The position numbers and the translations under genes are program-made. From Lytechinus variegatus (lineage: Eukaryota; Echinodermata; Echinoidea; Temnopleuroida; Toxopneustidae): 64,000 bases of DNA. The number at the start of each line of letters is the position of its first letter. Positions within the stretch are counted from its first letter, which is position 1. The stretch covers positions 12,504,001 through 12,568,000 of the forward strand of contig NC_054758.1 of NCBI RefSeq assembly GCF_018143015.1. Reading direction: 5' to 3'. The notes below the pieces were generated by a model. That model was given only the letters and a program-made list of their open reading frames with translations, had not been told where the DNA came from and searched no databases. Shown in pieces: positions 1 through 12,500 of the stretch.

Positions 1-586
1 GGTGCATAAATTTTTTGATTTACTGTTAAAATTACGTTTAAGATAACGATAAGAAACTATAAAATAATTGTAATGACGATAAAGATGATGATGATCGGTC
101 TTACACATAACATTAATGATTACTATTAAGTATCAGTCGCAATTTGGTTTAATAACTCCATTTTCATTATCACTAAGATTATAGTGTGTTAATGTTTCAA
201 CGAAATATTTTGAATGTATTGATGATAAAGAAAATAGTATCAAATAGTAACGATTATAATTGAAATATATCATACTTGTTATTAAGCACCAGTTGTAAAC
301 TTTAGTATCACTATCAGTAATTGTCACTTGCATAATTATAATTACCTATAACTGAATATTATTATCACTAAATTTATTATTTATGATAAAGCCAATAACA
401 ATAATTTCACTTTAGAATATAAAGTCCTTTATATATCCTGTGAAAAAGCGCTATAGATATTTGAAATATAATTGAAGCTTAGGATAATGCTATTTTGGTT
501 ATCATGCTTTTACTGAATATATCCACGTTTTCTTAAAGTTTATCTTCTTATCGGTATTATCTACTTTTATTTCTTGTCGATTTTAG
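1..586. other. Intron or upstream sequence, no gene seen
   Basis: AT-rich sequence left of the first recognisable sialyltransferase exon. Short ORFs here have no family resemblance. It is probably an intron, because the exon at 587 starts with a splice acceptor and its protein lacks the N-terminal membrane anchor expected of the family. Confidence 0.6.
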
Positions 587-3500
587 AGAAAGCAACAGTT
601 CTTTGTTAGGCAAAATATGGAACTTCAAAGACGTGGACGACCAACTTCTATATCTTTATGAACAATTATTGAAGAAAGATTGGAAAGCAAATAAAGTCAA
701 TGCAGATACGCTGAGGTAAGTTTTTAACCGATTTTTCGGAACCACTAAAAGTCAAGTCCACCCAGAAACGTTGATTTGAATCAATCATGTCAATAGAGGA
801 AATAAAACGAGCATAATGCTGAAAACTCGTACGAAGAATAAACTAGTTATGACATTTTAAAGTTTCGCTTATTTTTTCACAGAAGAGATATATGCACAAC
901 TCAGTGATATATGCAAATGAGTCGATGATGTCCCTTGCTATTTCTTTTGTTGTTTATTGTTTGAATTATACAATATTTCATTTATTACACATTTGACAAT
1001 AAGGCCCATTTTGACCAACCCATAAAATGTTAAAACATTGGTAATTCCAGATGTTCATTGAAAAGAAATTATAATCTATTTAACAGGGCAATTAGGAGAA
1101 AATTAGAATATTTCATATAATAAAATACAAAAGAAATAATGAGTGGTGACGTCATCAGTCCCCTCGTTTGCTTGCCGACCGGGATGTGCATAAACCGTTT
1201 TGTAATATTAAGCGAAAATTAAAGGCGTCATAATCTTGTTTTATGTCCGATTGAATTTCCACTGCTATGCTTGTTGGATTTGTCTCTTTTTCATTCAAAA
1301 CAATCTTTTGTTGTGGTGGACTTGTCCTTTAAAGAATCGTACCGGTTTTGCTACTTGTCAACGTGATCATTTCGATGTGGATGTATTACGTAAATATGAT
1401 CTGTATAAAATATATAAATATGTAAAATAGTAAATTGAATTATGGGTAATTTCGTAGGGAAAGGCAATTTGGGTAATTTCGGAGGGAAAGGAAGCGGAGG
1501 GGAAATGGAGAAAATGTTTTAAGAGGAAAAGTAGGTCTGTTTTTTTGCTACTTGGTAATATGATCATTGCGAAGTGAATATATAAATATACATTGTATCT
1601 TATCTTTCAAGTGGTTCTATAATTAGAAAATTAAATTGCTCACAATATTGCATTATGGGTAATGAACTTAACCTGATATGAATAGTTGAGGACTTCAGAT
1701 GGGGCTATTAATGTTGCTGGTTCGTATCTAATTGACAGCGTAGATAGGACATGTAGGATGGGGGTAACGACGGCTGTTGGGCTAGAGAAGAAAGTATTTT
1801 CTAACAATGCAATACAATTTGGGCTGTCTTTGGAAATGTCTCATTTCCCCTACGGCGGACGTACGGCTAGTCAAAAGCATACAGCCGTTTGAACATTTTT
1901 TTGTACCAACTACATATAGGTGCTTTGAATAAGACGACTGTTTGACTCACCGTACGGCCGCCGTAGGAGAAATGTGAATGCAGCATTAACCATGAAAAGA
2001 GGGTAGATACCTTGCCACTAAAAATGGGCACCCCGCTATATATATTTTGTAATACACGTATTGAAACTAAGTTACGGAGGCTTGCCTCCCATACAAGCTT
2101 TGCTTTTCTTGGCAAGCCCCTCCGTTCTGTTTTATATAGTTATTATAGTCAAATATACATGATATACTTTAGTTTGCATTAGTTCTCATTGTTTATACCT
2201 TATTTTGATTGATGTTGTACTTTAAATTTGATTATGTATTGTTTGATTTTGTTGTGCTTTGTGAATGGAAAATTAATAAATCTAAATCTAAATGTATATA
2301 TATATATACATATATTTATATATATACATGGCGGCTTGTCATTGTTCAAAACCCAACTTCACCCGACAAAGGAAATTATAATTGGTATGGTGTCGAAAAT
2401 CTGTCTATCTGACGGTCAATTGGATCAGGCTCGCCCTAACCTCTAACCCGTCTCAGTGGTCTAGTGGTTAAGGCACCGGCGTTCAAAGCTTGGGGCCCGG
2501 GTTCGATTCCCGGCAGAGACATTTTTTTCGGCACCACCAATTTTTCCAAAGGGTAGATAGCTCTGGGGAACCTTGATTTAAGCTACGCCTACCATTGTTC
2601 TCTTCATCCATTTCTTTACACAATATTTACATAAATATACATATATATATATATATAGATATATACACACATATATATGTACACGCACACATATGAATAG
2701 ACGTGTTTTTCACGCCTGTTTCAGAAACGGATTTTGAATTCTCTTTTTTTTTGTCACATCATGGGCACTGACGAAGAGTGTGATTTTACCTTTCATTTTT
2801 TAGGGCTATATGCTCCTTTTAAAATCTACGATTTTATTTCTACGGAATTTTCTAAACCATTTGTGATTTTTACATATATATATATATATATATTTATTTA
2901 TATACACACACATGTTTATATACACCTGCACTGTCAACTTGGGATCCGCAACAAGAATATCGAAAATTTGAGGATTGCCTGCGTGTCTCCTTCATTTTTT
3001 TCTATTCTGTCAAATGAGAACCTAAACCTCGATCGGGCCTTCAGTTGATATGTTTAACAGAGAAAACTGCAAAGTGCATAGAAATGTACCCTTTTTCATT
3101 CTTTACTCCTTTTTACAGACAAGAGTTTGCGAGATTCCAATCAATTTTAAACGATACCACAACGATTATTCTCCATCAAAGGAACACCAAAATAAATGAA
3201 AGTGTAAGATTAGTCGACAGGAGAAGCAAAGTAAGAATTACTCCTGAGCTGTTTAAATTATTTCCAAAGGTAAGAATGAGTTATCTACTTGACAAATGTT
3301 ACCATATCCTGAGACATTTAACATGTTTAACGCATTGGCAGCGGAAGCAAAACAAATTAGGGGGGGGGGGGTCCAGCTGAAATTTTGGGATGGACACAGG
3401 TAAAAAAACTTACAACCCCCCCAAAAAAAGGTTTAACCTAATTTTTATGAGTGTATCACCTAATTTTTTTGACAAGCAAAAAAAAAAGAAAGAAAAAAAG

Positions 3501-6500
3501 TTATCAACCAAAAAAATGGGGGGGGGGGGCACGTCCTTCCGTTCTCCCCCCTGCTTCCACCTCGTATGGTGTAATGCAAGGTAAAAATTGCTTTGGATGG
3601 TTAATACGAATGATGAAAATTCGCGATAATCATGTAATTTGTATAGTTTTTGTACAGTGGGCGCTGGAAGTCAGCTTGAGCCGGTATGAAACTGGAGTAG
3701 TAATAATAGAAATGAAAGAGTAACGATGTTCGACGTTACAAATTTTCCACTTTTGCATTTTTGATTCCATATTTTGGTAGAGCATGATGAAAACCTCCCT
3801 CTACCAAAACTTGGTGGGAATCGGTCCATGGGGTCTTAGATATGACCTCATGAATACATAATTAGCCCCATTTAAATCAGTGTATTAATACTGGTCTGGT
3901 TCCTAACATTAGAACCGGGCCAATAATACATTGACTTCAATAGGGCTAATTATGTATTCATGAGGTCATATCTAAGGCCCCCATGGACCGATTGCCACCA
4001 AAATTGGTAGTGTTTTTTTATCGTACTCTTCCAAAATATGGAATCAAAAGTGCAAAAATGGAAAATTTGTAACGTCGAACTTCGGTACTCTTTCATTTCT
4101 ATCATTAAAAACGTTGAAATACGGAAAAGGTTTTTGTGACGTCATCACTCATGCGCCTGGGAATAAAGCATTTCAAGATCAGATGGCGCTATATATTATG
4201 AACATTGCAGAAAGTGCCTGCGAGGTGGATGCTAAAATACGCTATTGGCGAAAAACGCCACCATATCCGCGAGAAATTTTCAGTAAGCCTGGTGGATGGG
4301 TTATTATACAGATATTGACTGATGGGGTGTGTAATATAAACATTCTTTGGACCGCCGGATTTATATTTTCCCGAGGCCGAGGGGTCATAGCTGGGGGAAA
4401 ATATGATCACGAGTGAAAATATAAATTCTTTCGGCGGTGCAAAGAATGTTTTTACACTCCCCATCAGTCAATATATGTTACTTTATAAATGTATTAGATA
4501 GCCTTGAATGATGGCATACATGTAGATATAAAGTTTGGTCTATGATGTGTGCAGCAGCTTAGTTGTTTATGAATATGGTATTCACAGTGACTCATGGAAC
4601 TGGTATAAGTAGGCCTAACTTTAGTCTAATGCAGTGAATGACCCTTATCTAATCAAAATCAAGTTTGTTTTGGCTTACATCTAAGTTAGAGTCCGGCCCA
4701 GGTCCAGGATCCAAAGCAGAGCGAGAATGCATGTTGAGCCATGATGAGGTGCACATTCTGATCCAATTGGCCAATAGGAGATGGAGACAACATGACATGA
4801 TCTTTCTGTTGTCGAATTAGGTCAAGCACCAAATCTAACTAATGTTTCGTTCAGCACTAACGTTGTCGTTAACAAGATTTAACGTTAGATTTCGCTAACT
4901 TTTTTAAGACTCTAAAATTAGGTCTAGGTCTAACTTGTTAACACGTTAAAAAGTTAGACCTAACTTATAGGCCTAGATCTATGTCTAACGTTAGGCCTAA
5001 ATCTAAACATACTTACCCAATTTAATTTGTCCAAAAGCTGTTCTTATTCCTCATTGCTCATCAGACATCACCACCAATCTTTGATGTTAACGTTAGACCA
5101 AATCCAAAACTCTAAGCTAAGCTTCAGTCTCTATCTGCTAAACTACGTTGGCTGCACTCACCGTTACATATCCAGAAATGCTTAATAAATTTCGAGAATC
5201 TCAGAAATTACGTTTATTCCTGTCTACGTAACACAAATCTAGGCTCCATTTTAGTAAGTGAAGTGAAGAAGGCCTAACGTTAGATCTAGTAAACCTCAGG
5301 TGATTGTTCGTATAGGCCCCTCTAGGAGGGAAGCGGTATTGAAGTGTAGTGGAGCCTATACGAATCATCGCCCGATGTAAGTCGTAGTAGACTCCTACGT
5401 ACTTCGGTACGTCGTCGTCGAACTCACTTGAATTCCGCGGTTCGGTTTTCATTTTTTTGTTTTGTAATGATATTCACTGATTCATTCATGATTCCATTTG
5501 ATATCGAGTGTCGACCGATTGCAAACGACCTCTTCTTTAGTCCCACGTATGTTATTTCCGTGTAATTGGTAACATCTAGTCCACAAGAGGGCTCCATGTC
5601 TTGTCTCATCTCAATTCCACTTATCACACTTGTTTTTTCTTTTATATTTTTGTATTCAGCGAAAAGACATGGTTAACTTCAGACTCATTTTGAATGGTTT
5701 AATTGAATTATCAATGATAAAAGAAAAGAAAAAAAAAGGAGACAGTAAACTTTTGACCGGCAACTTTTGGAAATATGATTATTTCAACCACTAGGGTATC
5801 TTAGTTTGCTTTAGAAGTGATGTTTTTTGTCTACTGATCAATAAATATTGAAAGATTCTTCACTAAAAACCAATCAAATACTATGAAACGCACAGAGTAA
5901 ACCCTAAAAACCCAAAGTAAAAAAAAAAAATCCCCATTTGACTTAAATTGGCAGTTGAAAAGAGAGATGGGGCTTTGGATACGCCTTTTTCTGAAACGAT
6001 TTTTCAGCTTCAAAATAAAATTAGTTTGGAGCCTGAGAATTACCCTATATTTTGATACTAAATTATGACTGTGTTTGAAGAGCACAAGTGAATTAATTGT
6101 AAATGATTGAAAAAAAATATTTGTTTGCAGGTGTACCCAAACTTTTGACTGGTACTGTATGTATACATAATACATACAGACAAAAAAAAATGCTGTTAGA
6201 TTTTCCCCAAAGAACCAAGATGCAATGGAACTTTTTTTTTCACAGTATTTGATCACAATGCTTTATCGTCTTTTATATCTAAATTTAGACTGATCCAATA
6301 AATCTACCCAATGGAAAGAGGTACCGCTCGTGTGCTGTTGTGGGAAATAGTGGTTCGTTGCGAGATAGTGGATGTGGAAAAAATATTGATAAGCATGATT
6401 ACGTCATAAGGTAAACCAATTTATTATTTTGTCTCCGAAATCGGTCTCCTCGATGTAATGAATGAAACATAATGTATCAATGAAATATATCTAGTATAGA

Positions 6501-9500
6501 GTATTTCCCCTGAAAAGAAAAGGTCCATAAAGATGGGACAAGTAATGGCAAATCTGTAACAGAAGTGTAGAACATCGAAAATAGATCAATTTCTTTTGTT
6601 CGCCTTGCTCTTCTTTCAACCCATATGCTTTTTAAACTATTTTTGACAAATATTATTTATCTTAATTTTGATTGTGATTTTAATTGTGTCGGCGAAAAGT
6701 CCATTTGCTTTATAAGTTTTATGCAGCTCAAAGCCTTTTGCGCGGATGAAATCATATAGTGGACGGATGCTCGATGGATAGAGCGTATGAGTGCACGGCT
6801 GATACATAGCGTTTTCCAACGGACGGCAATTCTTCTTTTTACATTTTACATCCGCTTTGCATTCGTGCAGTGTAGTGGGACCGGGCCTTACTAATTCACA
6901 ATTCGATACAAAGAAGCTTATTAGAGATATTAAAGAACAAACCTCTCAAACGGTACATTGAAGTGTGGCTGGCCTGGATGTGCAATTGAGCAAATCCCAA
7001 ACCACGATTTGATTTTGCTTTGACCTCTCAAATAGTTTGTCTTAACGAGTCTTGTTGGTTTCAGACGTACGTTTTAGTCGGGAATCGTCCCTCCTCGGCG
7101 CACGATGGATTCAATATGTTCAAGAACATAACCTATTGTCAAACGCCCGTCATGGCAAAGAACCGATATTGTTTTCGTCGAATGTTGGTCAATCAAAACT
7201 GCAGTTTCGTCGTGACAAACTCTTGACAAACGACCCGACATATTTGCATTTTCTTTCTACAGCTCCGAAGTTTTCAATGAAACTGCTGTTTCGGCTTATC
7301 AATTTTTGACAAAACCCTTTTACCTATTCGCTCCCATTCGACGGGCATTTTCGATACATTGTTCTTAAATCCGTCCTGCGTTCAAGAGCAAAGAGTCCCT
7401 AATGTCTAAGTCAGTACTGTGTTCCGCGGGGTGTTAAGTAACACAAAGGTTAGCGATTGGTCGTACACTTGATTTTTCACAATTAAATTTACAGATTAGT
7501 CAATGGAATAGATCTTTAAAAAAAATCGTTTTTTGTTTGGTTTAGGGTTCAGGTCTTAACGTAACTTTTCCTTTTATCTTTTTGGTATACAGATGTAACA
7601 TGGCTCCGCTCAAACCGTTCAAAGTAGATGCTGGGATGAAAAATGATTACGTTTCCATGAACCCCAGCATTTTACGTACAAGGTAAGTCTGCCAAGTAAT
7701 AAAGACCAAGGTGCAAATGTTTTTATCGTCATAATTGTAAGTATCATCATCATCATCATCGTCATCTTTACTATCATTGTTATCATCATCATCATCATTA
7801 TCGTCATCATCTAAATCGCCATTATCATCATCACCGCTATCATCGTCATATCATGCCCATCATCGTTATCGTCGCCGTCATCATCATCGTGTCCATTAGT
7901 ATTCATTTCTCTATGTCGTGTAATCAATTATGCACCATTCTTTCCTGTGCTCGTATTTCATTTTGTCATTTCCTTTTTGCGCAGTCCTCTTCCGTTTTTT
8001 TTGCAACGCGCATTGGCGAAATTTGAACCCCCCCCCCAAAAAAAAAACGTCAAAATTAGAATTTAGAAATTACTCCAAATCTTTCGTTAGAAAATGGTCA
8101 TAATGTTAAGGATTGCAAGCCATTTCCCCTTATTCTGTGTTTGCTTCCATGTTTGTAGATGAATATCTGGTATATTGATGACGCTTTCCTATTTATGTTC
8201 AATCTGTTTATTTTTTTCTGCAAACAGATTTCGAGATCTGCAATCAGCAAAGTCACATAAAGCTTTTAATGCCGAGGTTTCAAAATACAGTGGGATCTTA
8301 AGCATACCCTGCTTCTGCACAGGAGGGACCGTGACTCGTTCGATGAAGGCAATGTCTGTGGTCAAATTGAAGCAACCTCAGATGACATGCATGAATCCAG
8401 CACACTTCATTTCCTTTTCCAAATTCTGGGGGAGCCGCTGGTGCACTGCATTCAAGACATTCGACAGGTAATGCGCAGTCGCAGTTTCCTGACCTTGCGC
8501 GGCCGGCCGTACGGCGAGTCGAAAATAGCCGTTTCAATGATGAAATTGCCATGCCTGTTTCAGGCTGTACGTTGTCTAGAATTAGACAAATCGGCTGTTT
8601 CGACTCGCCCTGCGTAAGGCAAATGAATAATCAATAAAACTTTGTATATAGAAATTATGAAATGAGTATATAACAGAGAGTGAGAGAGTGAGAGAGAGTA
8701 TATATAAGCAATCGATTTTCCAAGTTTATGGGAGCAGATCGATCTGATAAGGCCTTGAAATTATATTACCGATAAAAATGTGGAGTTTGAAGACGGAAGA
8801 GACGACAATCAACGACGAATACGAAGATCCGGTTACGACGAAGAACAAGTATGGCGATGATCGACGATGGCTAGGATGAGGAACGAGTATGAGACGATGA
8901 AGACGCAAATGACGTCATGAGTGCGAACACACGTGTCCTTGATGAATGACGAACCAGAGATCAGTTGAAGCTTTGGAGTTTTAGCATCAACAATAGGAAT
9001 AATTACGGTCGAATCTGAGATAGTAGCTCACTGATTTCAGTGCGTGTCATTTCCCTTGAATGACATTCCCGACCTTTCGTTTAAGGACTCGCACGCTTAT
9101 TTACTACGGTAGTTGATTTTGGAAGACTTTTTGGGCCCGTAATCATGGTCGTAAAACTCTGTCCTGCAATGCAAATTGTGTGACATGAGATTTTTTTTTC
9201 GTTTCGCATCTGCAACGGAAACATTCAATATGCGTTTCGTGTGCAGAATTCTGGTTTCTGCTATGGTAACAGCGATATATCCGATTGAGGACGACTTTCC
9301 AAAGCCACATTTAACTCCTCCAATAGCTCGAGAGGCAGCCCGGGGGCCCACTTCCATTGATTAGAGGATACCAGGAGCGACCACGCTTAAAAGCTAGGGA
9401 CACAGTGGGCAAGTACGTTACGTATAGGCCTATGTAACGTTATAAGGGTGTCAAAACGATGTTTAAAATACTGAAAAAAGGGATATACATGTATATCCAA

Positions 9501-12500
9501 TGCTTGCAGTGTTTCACAAGCCAAATACTTGTTGTTAAGAGATGCATTTTCACAATCTGTAAAAGAATTGTTTCCCTTGTTTAGGGTACTTTTCGAAACC
9601 CCATGGTCGTGCCTGGTATCCACTCATTGATGGAAGTGGACCCCCCGGAATTTGAATCTAATCCCCCATTTCTGGGGGAAAGTAAAACATAATGCCCATA
9701 ATGCCCGTGTGCTAGAGGCATATCGTTTGTGTAGAAAGAGTAAACAATAGAACAAAAGAAACGCATTGCATATGCTGTGTACAGAAATTGTTTCGGCTAC
9801 AGAGGTTGATGTGACCCATGAAATCAATTGCCAGTGATCCACCAATAATCCACATTAAATGCATTATCGATTCGATGGACTGTAATGATCTATATCTAAG
9901 CCTTCATTTAGTAAGATTTTCCTCACTCAATATGTACTCGATTTGTTTGAAAAACCACTTTCTTATCCATGTCATTATCTATTTTAGGCCCTGCATTTCG
10001 AATATCTCCAGCCATCAGTCGTAATATACATGTTTGTATGGTGCGGGTGTCGCGGGAAAGGATTTTGCACACGAAAAGCAGATCTGTAGGGCCTGTAACC
10101 CCCCTGTAACACAAAGCTTAGCATTGATTGTAGAGCAGTTTTCTACGTTTGATTCTATTGACTATAATGTACAATCAATCTTAAAAATCAAGTGTATGAT
10201 TAAGCGTTAACTTTTGTGTTAGATGACCGTAATATTAGCGTCCGTGAGGATTGCGAAAGGTCCCAATTGACACAGAGAGTCGGCCCTAGGCCGATATAGC
10301 TGACCCTAAGTTGACAGCCGTCTAACAGCAAAGGCCCTTTTAATACACTATTCTATTTACCAAAATATATCACCTTATCTAAAATTAGCTTTATTATTCA
10401 TTATACAAGTATATAAATAACAAGCTGCTTTCAGCATGAGTTTTTTGATAATCAAGAAAATATACCAGTTGAGATATCTGGTGTATTATCTCTCTGACTC
10501 GATCGTAGATCAAATCTATACCAGCAATTTAACAGACCTGCAAAATAAATTGCTTTCACTCGGGAAATCACATAAAGTATTCATAATTTGTAAAACAAAG
10601 CTTTGTATAAATGATACAGAACTGTTGACTTTCTGTTTAAACCGCAAAATACAACTTGCATTCATTTCAGGTATAAGAAACTATATTTTGAAGAATCGAG
10701 ATAAATAGGAACTGCATGTTATTTTGTGACAAAAGGAGAAGACTACAAGTACATATTTTTCTTGGAAACAGACCTGCTATAAAGCATAAGAAACTTAAAA
10801 AAATATATATAAAATAAACATTACTTACAAATCAGCATTGATAAGAGCGGAACCTGCCTGCACTGTGTTGAGCGGCATATACCCTTTTCCTTGGTTAGAA
10901 AAACACCCGAAATATGAGAGACCTTCTCCAAAATCAAAAGTCAGAGCAAGGAGTTTTAATGCATGGAGAACCATCCAACAATATCCCGTTATAACCACTT
11001 TGATGCCGCAATGATAAAATATGTTACAAATGTGTTTCGTTGCATATTTCTCGCTGATTTTAGACAAGAGATTCCTGCCTAACTACACACTTAAGGCGAA
11101 TTACAAAAAGAAGCATGCTCTTGAAATGACTTAACGCTGCTTCTGGTCGGATAATATGAGATACATTGCTCACTTTTATTGGGGACAGCAGAAAGGAATG
11201 TTGCACTATTTCTTGCAATGTGATTTAAAATTATTTCGACTGGTAAGGCCCTATCTCACCAACGGAGACGTCGCCGCGACAGTCCCCAACTCCAACTCCG
11301 ACAATCAGTCGCTGCAGTCGTGGAGACGTCTCGGAGACAAAAATGGCTTTCGCTCTCACCAAGGTGGTGGCAGCAACAATTTCAAAATAGGATCGACGAA
11401 ACGTTTGAAAGATCATACACCTGACTTGGAGCAGGAAGAGGGATATCAGCACGCGTTCAGCCACGTGGTTTCTGAAGTGGGTCAAACAGTGTGAAGAAGT
11501 GTCGCGGAGACGTCTTCGCAATGTATTATAATTTTTTTTTGGTCTCCAGCAGGTCTTCGCGATGTCTCTGAGACGTCTCTGAGACATCGCGGCGACGTCT
11601 CAGCAGTCGCGGATATCATTAGTCTCCGAGACGTCGCAGCAACTGATGGAGACTTCTCGGAGACGTCGCGGAGACTAGAAACAGTCTCCAAAAATATTAA
11701 ACATGTTTAATCTTCTTGCGACTCCTCGGAGACTCTGTTATTTTCATGAGACGTCTCAGAGATGTCGCGGAAACGTCTCTGCAAGTAGCAAAATTTGTAG
11801 TCGCGAACTAGTATTAAGCCCAGTGAGATACCCCCTTTAGCTCTGACATATAGCATCACAAATTGATACATTCCAATAAACTAATCAAAAGGTTTTCTAA
11901 AGTGTGGAAGTGTCGGGGATTTTGTAGAGCGTTGATTTAAAAAATGTCAAATTATCCGCTTTTATCACATTTTGAAACAGTCAATAGTTCGCCCTGTATA
12001 AAGACACAATACGCCTTTGATATATATTTCGTCAGGTGTTCAATATCTATGTTGGTGCTAAAATAAAAATGGAAATATCCCAGTTATCCTTTTTCACCAC
12101 AAATAATTTTTTTTAGGTTTTCCATGAAACTGGCGGCATCACAGGTCGGAACAAAGGTTACATTGCACCTGTGTATTTCTTTTGTACTTCTTTAGAAATT
12201 GGAAGCTATTTGCATATCGTTGTCCCTCTACTCTTTACCTCCAAGGTAAGGGGGTATCTCACTGGGCTTGAAACTAGCTCGCGACTAGTTCGCGACTACA
12301 AATTTTGCTAGTTGCAGAGACGTCTCCGCGACATCTCTGAGACGTCTCATGAAAATTGAAGAGTCTCCGAGGAGTCGCAAGAAGATTAAACATGTTTAAT
12401 ATTTTTGGAGACTGTTTCTAGTATCCGCGACGTCTCCGAGAAGTCTCCATCAGTTGCTGCGACGTCTCGGAGACTAATGATATCCGCAACTGCTGAGACG

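Noticed and set aside
5742-6165. Possible Tc1/mariner-like non-autonomous element (AAACTTTTGACTGGTACTGT end near 6140-6165)
   Set aside because: The right end resembles ends of Tc1-like elements, but the left end at 5742 has the same motif in direct rather than inverted order, so boundaries are not supported.
7020-7309. Two overlapping ORFs in the third sialyltransferase intron
   Set aside because: No splice-site support, and the flanking exons already join in phase without them.
10436-10708. 90-codon ORF starting [10 protein letters not shown]
   Set aside because: AT-rich frame inside a sialyltransferase intron with no recognisable domain; possibly a decayed LINE part but too weak to call.
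11156-11691. Open frames of 69-118 codons over the GAGACGTCTC array
   Set aside because: They follow from the stop-poor repeat and occur in several frames and in both inverted copies; no family resemblance.
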